NCBI GenBank assembly: GCA_903834785.1
Contig: CAILKP010000064.1
Location: 1-64,000, forward strand
DNA from: an uncultured bacterium
Lineage (GTDB): Bacteria; Planctomycetota; Phycisphaerae; Phycisphaerales; UBA1924
DNA: 64,000 nucleotides
Reading direction: 5' to 3'
Positions 46,077 to 55,224 of the stretch are shown one piece after another. The translations under genes and the position numbers were made by a program. The stretch's first letter is position 1. Every line of letters begins with the position of its first letter. Below the pieces are notes generated by a model that was given only the letters and a program-made list of their open reading frames with translations, did not search any database and was not told the DNA's origin.

Positions 46077-47666
46077 ATGACCATGGCTGTGACAGTGAAC
46101 TCTCCGTGGACCAAGACTGCGTTGTGGATGGCCGCCGCCGGGCTGTGCGTGGGCCTTGTGCTGGTGACGCGGCCGACGAGCCGGTCGGTTGCGCTGATTT
46201 CGGATCAGGGCACACCGGTGGCACCGGATCTGAAGGACCCGCTGGAGGTGCGCTCGCTTGAGGTGATGAGCTTCGACGAGCAGGCGGTCAAGATGCGGGC
46301 GTTTAAGGTCGAGTCCGACGGCAAGTCGTGGAAGATTCCGTCGGCCTCGAACTACGCGGCTGATGCGCAGGAGGGCGTTGCGAAGGCGACATCGGCGTTC
46401 ACCGGGCTGGTGCGGGAGCGATTTGTCTCGGACAACAAGGCGGACCACGCCAAGTTCGGCTTGATTGACCCGACCGATGAGACGGCACTTTCCAACGGGG
46501 GCAAGGGGACGAAGGTGACGTTCCGCGATGCGTCGGGCAAGCCGCTGGTGGATGTGGTCATCGGCAAAGCGGTGGATGCCAGCGAGCCGGGTGCGCAGGC
46601 CGGGGCGCGGAAGCGTTACATCCGCGAGAGCGGCAAGAACCGGGTGTACGTGACGACGATCGACGGGGCGTTCTCGACGAAGTTTGCGGACTGGGTGGAG
46701 ACCGACCTGCTGAAGCTGACTGCTGACAAGGTCAAGTCGCTGGAGATTGACCGGTACAGCATTGATGAGAAGACCGGCAGGATCGAGAGCCCTTCGACGC
46801 TGAAGCTGAGCCGGAACCGGAAGCTGGCCTCGCCCATGGACCCGCCCGGCACACCGGCAGCGTGGACGGGCTGGGACCTGACGGCCGAGCCGGGCCCGGG
46901 TGGCCCCGGTCCGGACGAGGTGCTGGACAGCGAGCGGGCCAACATGGCCCTGAACGCGCTGTCACAACTGAAGATCGTGGGGGTGCAGCCCAAGCCGGCG
47001 AACCTGGTCAAGAGTCTGTCGAAGGCCGAGAGCTCCGTTGCGCTGGATATGAACGACCAGTTGTCGCTGCGGCGGCACGGATTCTTCATCGCCCAGCAAC
47101 TGGGGCTCGTGGCCAATGAGGGCACGATGTCGATCACCCAGGAAGACGGCGTGGTGTATCAGCTGATGCTGGGCGAACTGGCCGGGGAGGCGGACGCCGC
47201 GGCAGCGGGCGGGCAGGTTGGCGGTGACACCAAGGCGGATGGCAAGGCGGCGGATGAGAAGAAGACCGACGCGCGATTTGTGATGGTGATTGCGTCGTTT
47301 GATGCCAGTGTGGTGCCTGAGCCGGGCAAGACGGCGGAACTGGTGGACCTTGAGGCCAAGGAGAAGTCAGAGCTTCCCAACGTCAGTGAGGAAACACGCA
47401 ACAAGCTCGAGCCGCTGCGCAAGGCGTATCAGGACAAGGTTGACGAGCGGAAGAAGACCCTTGAGGCGGGCAGGAAGCGGGCGGACGAGCTCGCCGCGCG
47501 GTTCGCGACGTGGTATTACCTGGTGGATCTGAAGTCGCTGGACCAGATCCGGCCGGTACGAGAGCAACTGGTGGTCAAGGCAGCGGCCAACAACGCGCCG
47601 GATGCGAACATGCCGCAGGTACCGGGCGGACTGCCCCTGCCGATGCAAGTTGAGCCCCCGAAGTGA
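46077..47666 (+). CDS. DUF4340 domain protein of the GldFG cluster
   Basis: A 529-residue protein with an N-terminal membrane helix (about 12-32) and an extracytoplasmic DUF4340 region (about 60-350) marked by KVESDGKSWKIPSASNYAAD, YIRESGKNRVYVTT and the FADWVETDLLKLTADKVKSLEID block. DUF4340 proteins usually follow GldG-type genes, as here, and are thought to be periplasmic partners of the ABC transporter. The C-terminal third is charged and helical. The start is one of two close ATGs (46077 or 46083); an upstream ATG at 46032 would add fifteen residues before the membrane helix. Confidence 0.85.
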   Translation: MTMAVTVNSPWTKTALWMAAAGLCVGLVLVTRPTSRSVALISDQGTPVAPDLKDPLEVRSLEVMSFDEQAVKMRAFKVESDGKSWKIPSASNYAADAQEGVAKATSAFTGLVRERFVSDNKADHAKFGLIDPTDETALSNGGKGTKVTFRDASGKPLVDVVIGKAVDASEPGAQAGARKRYIRESGKNRVYVTTIDGAFSTKFADWVETDLLKLTADKVKSLEIDRYSIDEKTGRIESPSTLKLSRNRKLASPMDPPGTPAAWTGWDLTAEPGPGGPGPDEVLDSERANMALNALSQLKIVGVQPKPANLVKSLSKAESSVALDMNDQLSLRRHGFFIAQQLGLVANEGTMSITQEDGVVYQLMLGELAGEADAAAAGGQVGGDTKADGKAADEKKTDARFVMVIASFDASVVPEPGKTAELVDLEAKEKSELPNVSEETRNKLEPLRKAYQDKVDERKKTLEAGRKRADELAARFATWYYLVDLKSLDQIRPVREQLVVKAAANNAPDANMPQVPGGLPLPMQVEPPK

Positions 47667-47701
47667 CGCGTGAAGCGGCCTGGCGGGACTCAGTGTAAAT
47701 G

Positions 47702-47740
47702 CACAGCAGCCCCCGCCGAATCCGTGCGGGGGCTGCTGTG
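47702..47740. terminator. Stem-loop between the DUF4340 gene and the N/T/K/S-rich gene
   Basis: CACAGCAGCCCCCGC (47702-47716) pairs perfectly with GCGGGGGCTGCTGTG (47726-47740). Both genes converge on it. Neither side has a real T-tract, so it may act with Rho or as an mRNA 3' stabiliser. Confidence 0.55.
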
Positions 47741-47803
47741 GAATCTGCAATCAACCTGCGAGCCGTCCGTGGCCGCCGGGTGAGTGTTCCGGGTTGTGAT
47801 CGA

Positions 47804-48439
47804 TCAGGCGGCCTTGCGGCTGGCGGTGCGATTGCCGCCGGCGTTGAACTTGAAGTTGGTGGTCTTGCGGTTGCCCGTCGACTTGAAGGCCTTGACTGCC
47901 TTGGTGGCTTTGCTAGCGGAGCGAGTGCTGGTGTTCTTCGCCTTCGAGCCGCGGACCTTGGTGGTGTTGGCGGCGCTGGTGGTGTTGGTGTTCTTGGTCG
48001 CCTTGCCGTTCCCGTTGTTGCTGGTGCGGTTGCCGGTCGCCTTGGCGTTTGTCTTCGTGTTGGACTTGGTGTTCGTCTTGCCGTTTGCGTTGCTGTTCAC
48101 GGTGGTGTTTTTCGTGCTCTCGGTGGCAGCGAGGTTGGCGTTGCGGGCGGCGAAGGTGGCCGGAGTGAAGACGTAGCTGCCGACGGTGTTCCAGTAGCCG
48201 GTGAAGGCGTTGCCGTTGAAGGGGTTGTTCCAGGTGCTCTTGGCGGCGTTGTTGTTCGTCGTCGAGCGGGAGCGCTTCGTGCGGCTGGCGGTCTTGGTGG
48301 CCTCGGCGGTGATGGTGTTCTTGGAGTTGCGGGAGCTGGTGCTGCCGGTCTTGTTGTTGAACTTACTGTTGAACTTGTTGGCGGACTTGGTTGTGCTCGT
48401 GCGGGCGTTGTTCTTCGTGCTGGTCTTGGTGTTAGGCAT
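47804..48439 (-). CDS. Asn/Thr/Lys/Ser-rich low-complexity basic protein
   Basis: A 211-residue protein of striking composition: Asn, Thr, Lys, Ser, Ala and Arg make up most of it and acidic residues are nearly absent, so it is strongly basic. Residues 1-70 and about 115-211 are repetitive (for example [15 protein letters not shown]) and likely disordered. A middle part (about 71-110) is different, with aromatic residues ([27 protein letters not shown]). No signal peptide is seen. AGGA lies before the ATG at 48439. It could bind nucleic acid or polyanions like histone-H1-type tails; that is inference. No family recognised. Confidence 0.7.
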   Translation of the reverse strand: MPNTKTSTKNNARTSTTKSANKFNSKFNNKTGSTSSRNSKNTITAEATKTASRTKRSRSTTNNNAAKSTWNNPFNGNAFTGYWNTVGSYVFTPATFAARNANLAATESTKNTTVNSNANGKTNTKSNTKTNAKATGNRTSNNGNGKATKNTNTTSAANTTKVRGSKAKNTSTRSASKATKAVKAFKSTGNRKTTNFKFNAGGNRTASRKAA

Positions 48440-48658
48440 GTGCGTTTCCTGACAGGGTGCGGACGCGGCACGAAGCGAACGTGACGCGAGAGGTGGGGCC
48501 GAAGGGCCCGGAGAGGGGATATCGGCCGCCACGGGGGTGCAGTTGACCGCGCCGCGGCAAAACGGGGGCGGGGTGAATGCTGGATTGGCAGATGGGGCGG
48601 GTTTTCCCGCAGCGTTGCGCGTGGGGCGTGGGGGGTTCCCGCAGCGTGAGGGCGGGAT

Positions 48659-49735
48659 TCAGCCGCCGCCGGGGGCAGGGGCCGTGGCCGCGGGGGGTGC
48701 AGCGGGGGCCAGGCGAGAGGCGATTGCCTCGAATTCATCGGCGCGGGACTGGTTACCGGCGCGGCGGAACCAGAGGGCCGCCTGACGGGCGAAGTTCTCG
48801 CTCGAGCGTTCCCGCTGGTAGGCCAGGTCGTACTGCTCGGCGGCGAGTTCGGGGCGTGAGAGAAGGCCGAAACACTCCGAGAGCGTTTGCAGCACGGGCC
48901 CGGTGAGGCGTTCGCCGTCGGGGAGCGTCATGAGGAGCTGTGCCGCGGCTTGGGGCTGATTGTCCCGTTTTTGAATGCGTGCCTGGACCAGTTTCCAACT
49001 GGCGACCTCGGGCTGGAGGGTGCGGGCCCGGGTGACGTGCTGCATGGCCAGATCGACGCGGTTCTCGCGGAGCTCGATATCGGCGAGCGTTCCCCAAGCC
49101 TCGGCAAGGTTGTCATCGAGCGCGACGGCGCGGACGAGCTGAGCGCGGGCCTTGGCGGTGTCGCCCCGGCGGAGGTGAACCATGGCGGCGTAGAGCGGCG
49201 GGCGCGGGTCCTTGGGGGAACGGGCCTGGGCGATCTCGTAGTGCTTGATGGCGAGATCGAGCTGTCCGGCAGCGGATGCAACGGTGGCCAGGTCGAAGTG
49301 AAGGGCGGGGGCATCAGGGCCGATGGCGATGGCCTCGACCATGTGGGTGACGGCCTGATCGAACTGCCGCTGGTGGATGAGGGCCTCGGCGAGCTTGAGG
49401 CGGAGGGCCTGCTGACGGGGCGCGGAGGCGACGGCCTTTTCGAGCGTGGCGACGGCGGCGGGGAAGTCACCGGAGGCGATAGAGGAGTCGGCCAATCGCA
49501 TGGCGGCTTCGGCCGCGGGCGATGTGGCCACCGCCGCGGCAGGGGTGCCAGATGGTGACTCGCCGCCGGGGCTGGGACGGTCCGGCTGCGATGCGCCCCC
49601 CGCTGCTGCCGGAGCATCCGGGACTGGTGCGGCTGCCGGCGGACGGAATGCCATGAACACAGCGACCGCGCCGAGGCCGAGCACGGCCACGCCCAGCGCA
49701 CCGGTGGCGGCCAGAAGTGTGGAGCGGGAGGCCAT
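48659..49735 (-). CDS. Membrane-anchored TPR protein
   Basis: A 358-residue protein with an N-terminal membrane helix (about 8-30), a Pro/Ala/Gly linker (about 31-75) and tandem tetratricopeptide repeats (about 76-330). Examples are EAALRLADSSIASGDFPAAVATLEKAV-like and LAEAWGTLADIELRENRVDLAMQHVTRA. It probably scaffolds protein contacts at the envelope. It lies 71 bases after frr on the same strand, so it may be the third gene of the pyrH-frr unit. Specific partners are unknown. Confidence 0.82.
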   Translation of the reverse strand: MASRSTLLAATGALGVAVLGLGAVAVFMAFRPPAAAPVPDAPAAAGGASQPDRPSPGGESPSGTPAAAVATSPAAEAAMRLADSSIASGDFPAAVATLEKAVASAPRQQALRLKLAEALIHQRQFDQAVTHMVEAIAIGPDAPALHFDLATVASAAGQLDLAIKHYEIAQARSPKDPRPPLYAAMVHLRRGDTAKARAQLVRAVALDDNLAEAWGTLADIELRENRVDLAMQHVTRARTLQPEVASWKLVQARIQKRDNQPQAAAQLLMTLPDGERLTGPVLQTLSECFGLLSRPELAAEQYDLAYQRERSSENFARQAALWFRRAGNQSRADEFEAIASRLAPAAPPAATAPAPGGG

Positions 49736-49806
49736 AGTGGGGCTGCGAGCCGCGCGACTGCGGGGTGACGGGGCGAGTCAGATCGGAACGCTCCGCCGGA
49801 GCGGGC

Positions 49807-50367
49807 TCAGAGGGTTTCGATTTCCTTCTGCTTGGCGGTGACCAAGGCGTCGGAGTCGGTCTCGAACTTCTTGAGGAGATCCTGAATCTCCTTCTTGAGG
49901 GTCTCGAGCTCGTCTTCCGGGATTCCGGTGCCCTTGAGGCCGTCGGCGTGCTTGTTGCCGTCGCGGCGGGCGTTGCGGAAGGTGACCTTGGCTTCCTCGG
50001 CGTTCTTTTTGCAGAGGGCGACAAGCTGCTTGCGGCGGTCGCCGGTGAGGGCGGGGATGTTGATGCGGAGGGATTTGCCGTCGCTGATGGGGTTGAAGCC
50101 CAGGCCGGAGGACTCGACGGCACGCTTGATGTCACCGATGGAACCAGTGTCAAAGGGCTTGATGAGCAGCTGGGTCGGCTCGGGCACGGAGATGGAGGCG
50201 ATGGCCTTGAGGTCCGTGGTGGAGCCGTAGTACTCGACCTTGATGAACTCGATGATCGAAGGAGACGCCCGGCCGGTGCGGATGCTCTTGAGTTCCTTCT
50301 TGAGGTGCTCCATGGACTTGTTCATGGACTCTTCGACTTGCTTGAGAATGGAATCAGGGGTGGCCAT
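49807..50367 (-). CDS. frr: Ribosome recycling factor
   Basis: A 186-residue protein of normal length that, with EF-G, splits the post-termination ribosome. Conserved elements are LRTGRASPSIIEFIKVEYYG near residues 28-47, the VPEPTQLLIKPFD strand, and the NARRDGNKHADGLK segment. The three-helix bundle and inserted domain are intact. pyrH lies 111 bases upstream on the same strand, a widely conserved order. Confidence 0.97.
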   Translation of the reverse strand: MATPDSILKQVEESMNKSMEHLKKELKSIRTGRASPSIIEFIKVEYYGSTTDLKAIASISVPEPTQLLIKPFDTGSIGDIKRAVESSGLGFNPISDGKSLRINIPALTGDRRKQLVALCKKNAEEAKVTFRNARRDGNKHADGLKGTGIPEDELETLKKEIQDLLKKFETDSDALVTAKQKEIETL

Positions 50368-50478
50368 GGGAAGGTTCCGGAAAAACGGGATTCGTCGCGG
50401 GACGAGAAAGTTCTATCGATGGTGAACGTGAGCGGCGCGAGCAGGGTGGAGGCCGGTGCCGGGGCTCGATCCGGGGGA

Positions 50479-51240
50479 TCAGCTGGAGACGATGGTGCCG
50501 ATGGAGGCACCTTCCACAACGCGGCGGATGTTGCCGTTGGGCTTGAAGTCAAAGACGACGATGGGCAGATCACGCTCCTGGCACATGGCGAAGGCGGTCA
50601 TGTCCATGACCTTGAGGTTCTTGACCATGGCATCGCGGAAGCTGATGCGGTCAAACCGGGTGGCCGTGGGGTCCTTGCGCGGGTCGGCGGAGTAGATGCC
50701 GTCGACCTTGGTGGCCTTGAGGATGACCTGGCAGTCCAGTTCCAGTGCACGGAGGGCGGCACAGGTGTCGGTGGTGCAGAAGGGATTGCCGGTGCCGGCG
50801 ACCATGATGACCACCCGCTTCTTTTCCATGTGGCGGAGCGCCCGCTGGCGGATGAAGGGTTCGGCGACGGCCTTGACCTCGATGGCGGACATCACGCGGG
50901 AGTCGACGCCGACGGCCTTGAGGGCTTCGCGGAGGGCCAGACCGTTGATGATGGTGGCCAGCATGCCCATGTAGTCGGCCGTGGCCTGGTGGATGTGGCC
51001 GATCTTGGAGAGCTGGGCACCGCGGATGAAGTTGCCGCCACCGACGACGATGGCCATCTGGACGCCGGTCGCCAGGGCATCCTTGACCTGTTTGGCGATC
51101 TCGTCGATCTCGATGGGGTCAAGTCCGGACTGGCCGCCGGTGCCGAGGGACTCACCGGAGAGCTTGAGCAGGACGCGTTTGAATGGAGAGCCGGGCGCCG
51201 GGCGGGGGGTGGATGTGGCGGCGGCGGTGTTGCTGTTCAT
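50479..51240 (-). CDS. pyrH: UMP kinase
   Basis: A 253-residue amino-acid-kinase-fold enzyme that phosphorylates UMP to UDP. Motifs are LLKLSGESL at the start, the VVGGGNFIRG glycine loop and GTGNPFCTTDTCAALRA. UMP contacts fit KATKVDGIYSADPRKDP. About 15 residues of Ser/Thr/Ala-rich sequence precede the conserved start. It is followed by frr. tsf and rpsB, often upstream, are replaced by a divergent VWA-ExbBD operon. Confidence 0.97.
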   Translation of the reverse strand: MNSNTAAATSTPRPAPGSPFKRVLLKLSGESLGTGGQSGLDPIEIDEIAKQVKDALATGVQMAIVVGGGNFIRGAQLSKIGHIHQATADYMGMLATIINGLALREALKAVGVDSRVMSAIEVKAVAEPFIRQRALRHMEKKRVVIMVAGTGNPFCTTDTCAALRALELDCQVILKATKVDGIYSADPRKDPTATRFDRISFRDAMVKNLKVMDMTAFAMCQERDLPIVVFDFKPNGNIRRVVEGASIGTIVSS

Positions 51241-51531
51241 GGGGCCAAAACTCCTAGCGGCCGGATGATACGCCGCCGGGGTGCGGAAACCGAGCGTGGG
51301 ACGCTCTGGAGACTGGTCGCCAGACCGGCGGGTGGCCGGGCCGGTGTGGTGAGGGCGGCGGAGCGGGGAAGAATTCGCGGGTTGGTTGTCCGTGATTACG
51401 GAACAGATGGGGCGAGTTGGTCGGATACCGTTGCGGACACAAGTCGGAGCGAGAGAGGGCCCGGACCGGCTGGGTGGGGCGATTACCCCCGCACGGGGCG
51501 GATCCAGCGGACCGATGACAACAAAGCTGCC
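51241..51531. other. Divergent intergenic region, pyrH / VWA-ExbBD operon
   Basis: These 291 bases contain an inverted repeat TCCGT-GATT-ACGGA at 51389-51402 but no confident -10/-35 pair. The long plus-strand frame crossing it is read through from antisense pyrH and is not coding. Confidence 0.45.
51389..51402. promoter_or_regulatory. Inverted repeat in the VWA-ExbBD operon leader
   Basis: TCCGT and ACGGA surround GATT. It lies about 130 bases before the first start codon of the operon and could be an operator or a short hairpin. Confidence 0.3.
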
Positions 51532-52515
51532 ATGACGACCGTCTCCACAGCTCGATCACCTGCCGCACTGACCCAGACGGGGGGTGACGGCGTTCCGCGC
51601 CGGCGCGGGAACGCGTCGCTGTTTGTGATCGCGATGCTGTCATCGGCGGTGCTGCATGCAACGCTGCTGCTGATCGGGTCGGTGATTTATCTGACGAATC
51701 TGAAGATCGAAGATGCACCAGCGGGTCAGGGCGTCGGGGCTGCGATTTCAGTGGCGACGATCACCGAGGCCGAACTTGGCGCACTGGAGCGGGGCATGCT
51801 GGACACGGCAGGCCCGGCAGTGGATGAGGCGGCGACGAGTGCCGGCATGATGCAGTCGCTACCGGGGGTTGAATCACCGGGCGGTCAGGCGACGCCGGGA
51901 TCGGGCGATCTGGGCGGCGTGGGGGCGGGGATGGGCGGCGCCGGCGCGGGTGACGGGATCGGCATTGGTGACGGATCGGGCGGGTCGGGCGGCGGCGGGA
52001 CGAAGTTCTTCGGGGTTGAGGCGCGGGGGATGCGGTTTGCGTACATCGTGGATGTCTCGGGTTCGATGGAGGGCGAGAAGATCGCGTACCTGCGTGATCA
52101 GCTTGCCACCTCGATCAACGGGATCATCGATACGGGGTCGTACTTTGTCGTTGCGTTCTCAACTGACGTGATGCCGCTGCACCCGGCGATTCGCTGGATG
52201 GACGCTTCGACCAAGAACAAGCGGGAGTCCGGGGCGCTGATCAACCGGCTGCGAGCCGGGGGCGGAACCGAGCCGGGCGGGGCGTTTCAGATGGTCTTTG
52301 GGATGCGGCCGAAGCCCGACGCGATTTACTTCATGACCGATGGGCAGTTTGATGCCGGTGTCGCTGAAACAATCGCGCGGGTGAACAAGGGTTCGGCACG
52401 GGTTCCGGTGCACTGCATCTCGCTGATCGACGATTCGTCGGCCGACCTGATGAGGCGGATCGCCAGGGACTCAGGCGGTACCTACACGCACATCAAGGGG
52501 ACTGGAAGACCGTGA
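51532..52515 (+). CDS. Membrane-anchored von Willebrand factor A protein
   Basis: A 327-residue protein that opens the eight-gene operon. A membrane helix (about 30-55) follows a short Arg-containing cytoplasmic head. Residues 110-157 are a Gly-rich linker. The VWA domain (about 158-325) has a complete MIDAS start, D174-V-S176-G-S178, preceded by the KFFGVEARGMRFAYIV strand common in planctomycete VWA proteins, with the TDG (FMTDGQF) aspartate later. Such domains bind partners through a divalent metal. The stop overlaps the next start as GTGA, giving translational coupling. I start at the ATG at 51532, because the upstream frame has no support. Confidence 0.85.
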   Translation: MTTVSTARSPAALTQTGGDGVPRRRGNASLFVIAMLSSAVLHATLLLIGSVIYLTNLKIEDAPAGQGVGAAISVATITEAELGALERGMLDTAGPAVDEAATSAGMMQSLPGVESPGGQATPGSGDLGGVGAGMGGAGAGDGIGIGDGSGGSGGGGTKFFGVEARGMRFAYIVDVSGSMEGEKIAYLRDQLATSINGIIDTGSYFVVAFSTDVMPLHPAIRWMDASTKNKRESGALINRLRAGGGTEPGGAFQMVFGMRPKPDAIYFMTDGQFDAGVAETIARVNKGSARVPVHCISLIDDSSADLMRRIARDSGGTYTHIKGTGRP

Positions 52516-53900
52516 CCGGCAGCCGACATCCTGCTGAAGGCAGGCTTTGCGCCGCCGTGCTGCTGGCAGCCACGTTGCTGCCGTGGGCCGGTGCGCACGC
52601 CGAGACGGTGGTGACGCTGCGCGGGGGCAAGGGCTCGGTCCGCGGAGATGTAATGAGCATGACGGGCAGCGGGCTGGCCATCCGCAGCGGCGGGAATGTG
52701 ACGAACATCATGTGGGGCCGGGTGGCGACGGTGACCGGCGATGCCGAGGCGGAGTTCGCTGCCGGGTACGCCAAGCTGGCCGATGGGCTGTGGCGGATCG
52801 AGGCACGGGCGGCACGCGGTGACTATGACGGTGCTGAAGTGCTGTACGAAAAGCTGGACGCGGCAGGGGTGCTGAAGGCGGCAACAGGCCCAAGCCAGCG
52901 GCGGCTGCAGGAGACACTGACAGGGCTTCGGCTGGCACGCGGGTTCGTCACGGGCGGGATGAAGAACTACCTGCAGGCGATTGCCGCGACGGCGACGCTG
53001 ACAGCAACCGGCGAGGACGCGGGAGCTGGCGAGGGCGGAGCGGTCTCGATGGGCAGCGCGGTGATCGACCCGGCCACGGGCCTGTGCCCGAGTTTGCCGC
53101 CGGTGCTGAACCCGGGGCTTTCGGGCGGTGCTGCCGCGGCGCTTGCACGGTGGCCGGGATGGGATGAACTGATCGCTCTGCCGGGCACTGCGGGCGAAGT
53201 CGCGCGGTGGTATCAGGCCGAGGCACTTGTTGCAGCGGGCCAGCGCCCGGCGATGCTGGATCTGGCGGTGGTGGCACCCGCACCTGGCGAGGGCGCTGGG
53301 GCAACGGGCGGGCCCGAGGTGCTGGTACGGAGCATGGTTGTGGCGGCCCACGGCAACGCGGAGCAGCGGAAGGCGGCACGGAGTTGGCTGCAGCGGAAGC
53401 TCTCGGCCGAACTCTCGCGAAGCAAGGCCGCGGCGACGGCGTCGCCGCCGGGGGGAACTGGAGCAAGCGGGACCGGGGCGGGCAACAGCGCAGCGGGCGG
53501 GGCAGGGACCGCGGATGACGCGGCGGCGGACCGCGGGTGGATTGAGGCGTGGTGCCGGCTGGGCATTGGCCGAAGCTATCTGCGTGAAACCGAAGCCGGC
53601 GACCGGCGTAAGGGCCTGCTGGAACTGATGTACCTGCCGGCGGTGTACTCCGAGCGTTTGCCGCTGCCTACGGCGATGGGCTTGGTGGAAGCCGCGGCGG
53701 AACTTGACAAGCTGGGCGATGGCGAGTCGGCACGGACGCTGCGAGCGGACGTGCAGAAACTGATTCCCGGAGCCGCCCTGGAGGCGACGCCGGCGAGCGG
53801 AGATGCAGGGACGGGCGGGGGAGGGGGCGGGACCGGAACACCATACTCATCGGGCGGCGGCGCGATGCCGCTGGTTCCTGAGCAGGAGAAACGCAAGTGA
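52512..53900 (+). CDS. Secreted protein of the VWA-ExbBD operon
   Basis: A 462-residue protein with a signal peptide (about 1-30, ending AHAET). A short beta-rich part (about 31-85, VVTLRGGKGSVRGDVMSMTGSGLAIRSGG) is followed by a helical, repeat-like region (about 90-420) and a Gly/Pro-rich tail. I recognise no family. The GTG start at 52512 overlaps the VWA stop, and its own stop overlaps the ExbB start at 53897. It is probably a periplasmic component made in fixed ratio with the motor genes. Confidence 0.72.
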   Translation: MTGSRHPAEGRLCAAVLLAATLLPWAGAHAETVVTLRGGKGSVRGDVMSMTGSGLAIRSGGNVTNIMWGRVATVTGDAEAEFAAGYAKLADGLWRIEARAARGDYDGAEVLYEKLDAAGVLKAATGPSQRRLQETLTGLRLARGFVTGGMKNYLQAIAATATLTATGEDAGAGEGGAVSMGSAVIDPATGLCPSLPPVLNPGLSGGAAAALARWPGWDELIALPGTAGEVARWYQAEALVAAGQRPAMLDLAVVAPAPGEGAGATGGPEVLVRSMVVAAHGNAEQRKAARSWLQRKLSAELSRSKAAATASPPGGTGASGTGAGNSAAGGAGTADDAAADRGWIEAWCRLGIGRSYLRETEAGDRRKGLLELMYLPAVYSERLPLPTAMGLVEAAAELDKLGDGESARTLRADVQKLIPGAALEATPASGDAGTGGGGGGTGTPYSSGGGAMPLVPEQEKRK

Positions 53901-54739
53901 TTCAATCGCTGACAGGCGAGATCGTGATGTTTGTGATGCTTCAGGCCGGGAACGCCGCAGCCACACCGGCAGCGGCCGGTGCTGCTGGCGGGGTGGCACC
54001 CATCCTGGAGAGCAAGTCGCTGCTTGGGTACATCGCGGCGGGCGGCTTTGTGGCGGTGGTGCTGCTGCTGCTGTCGGCCCTGGCGGTGGGGCTGGTGATT
54101 GCCAACGGGGCGATGCTGCGGAAGACCGCGCTGGCCAAGCCCGGAACGACCAACTCGCTGGAGATGCTGCTGCGGGAGCGCAAGGTGGATCAGGCGATCG
54201 CCTTCTGCCGCGCAGCTGAGAACGACTGCTTCCTGACTCGTGTGCTGGGTGCGGGCCTGGCAAAGGCAAGGTCCAGCCAGTTTGGCGTGCTGGAAGCCAA
54301 GCCCGTTATGGAGGAAGCAGGCCGGCGCGAAGCCGACAAGCTGGACCGCGTGACCTACGCCATCCGCGTGGTTGCGGACCTGGCCCCCATGCTGGGGCTG
54401 CTGGGCACGGTCATCGGCATCATCAAGGCGTTTGCGACCATCGGCGGGGCGGAGGGCGCGAGCCGGTCGGCGCAGCTCTCGGCCAACATGTCCGAGGCGC
54501 TGGTGAACACGGCCTTGGGCCTGGCGATCGCCATTCCGTGCCTGATGTGCCACGCGTTCTTCAAGCGGCAGACGGAGGCGGTGCTCGGTGAGCTTGCTGA
54601 TACGGCCGACCGGCTGATCTCCATCCTGCAGCAGCCGGCGGCGGGCGTGCGGCAGGCCGCAGCGGTACCGGCCGCACCGGCTGCCGCAGCACCGGCGGGT
54701 AACGGCAGCGTGCCGCTGGCGGCGGGGGCGACAGCGTGA
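53897..54739 (+). CDS. exbB: MotA/TolQ/ExbB proton channel protein
   Basis: A 280-residue inner-membrane protein. Three membrane helices lie near 40-68, 150-178 and 190-218, with a cytoplasmic loop between the first two. The conserved blocks LAPMLGLLGTVIGIIKAFATIG and MSEALVNTALGLAIAIPCLMCHAFF are the family core. With ExbD it converts proton flow into mechanical work in the envelope. It starts with GTG overlapping the previous stop by four bases and its stop overlaps the next GTG start in the same way. No TonB or TolA gene is in the operon, so the driven partner is probably one of the operon's own proteins. Confidence 0.93.
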   Translation: MIQSLTGEIVMFVMLQAGNAAATPAAAGAAGGVAPILESKSLLGYIAAGGFVAVVLLLLSALAVGLVIANGAMLRKTALAKPGTTNSLEMLLRERKVDQAIAFCRAAENDCFLTRVLGAGLAKARSSQFGVLEAKPVMEEAGRREADKLDRVTYAIRVVADLAPMLGLLGTVIGIIKAFATIGGAEGASRSAQLSANMSEALVNTALGLAIAIPCLMCHAFFKRQTEAVLGELADTADRLISILQQPAAGVRQAAAVPAAPAAAAPAGNGSVPLAAGATA

Positions 54740-55158
54740 AGTTCAAGAGCCGCGGCGGCGAGCACGAGGAACTGACACTCAACGTCACAGCGCTGACGGA
54801 TGTGGCGTTTTTGATCATCATCTTCTTCATGTTCTCGACGCACTTTCATCGGACACAGTTGCGGCCGATGGACCTGCCCAAGGAGCAGGGTGCCGAGGCG
54901 GTGGAGTCGGCACTGCCGCTGGTCATTGAGATTGATCAGCAGGGCGGGCTGTCCATCGCTGGCGGCGGGCCGACGGAGTTGGCGACTATCGCGGCGTCCA
55001 TCCGCGGGAATGCCGCGACGGCCGGCCAGGGCGGCAAGCCCGAGATTGTGATTCGAGCAGACCGGCGTGCGGCAGCGGTGCACCTGAACCGGTTGTCGTC
55101 GGAACTTGCGAAACTCGGGATACGGGATTGGAAGCTCGCAACCGCACCCGCGGGGTAA
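54736..55158 (+). CDS. exbD: ExbD/TolR biopolymer transport protein, first copy
   Basis: A 140-residue protein with one N-terminal membrane helix (about 14-33). It carries the essential aspartate in LTDVAFLIIIFFM, which conducts protons with ExbB. A periplasmic domain (about 45-135) follows, including VIEIDQQGGLSIAGGG and IVIRADRRAAAVHLNRL. It begins with GTG overlapping the ExbB stop. A second, divergent ExbD-type gene follows 66 bases later. Confidence 0.9.
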   Translation: MKFKSRGGEHEELTLNVTALTDVAFLIIIFFMFSTHFHRTQLRPMDLPKEQGAEAVESALPLVIEIDQQGGLSIAGGGPTELATIAASIRGNAATAGQGGKPEIVIRADRRAAAVHLNRLSSELAKLGIRDWKLATAPAG

Positions 55159-55224
55159 GACAGACCGCGGCGGGCACGACAGCAGCGTTGATTCAAGGAC
55201 GGCAACGACAGGCAGCAGCAATCG

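Noticed and set aside
43310-46114. 934-residue open frame on the minus strand opposite the fused GldF-GldG gene
   Set aside because: It is Arg/His/Pro-rich with no domain pattern and mirrors a strongly supported gene; long antisense frames are expected at this GC content.
49765-51531. Upstream extension of the VWA frame
   Set aside because: Antisense to frr and pyrH; Gly/Asp-rich shadow composition. The VWA protein's own membrane helix follows the ATG at 51532.
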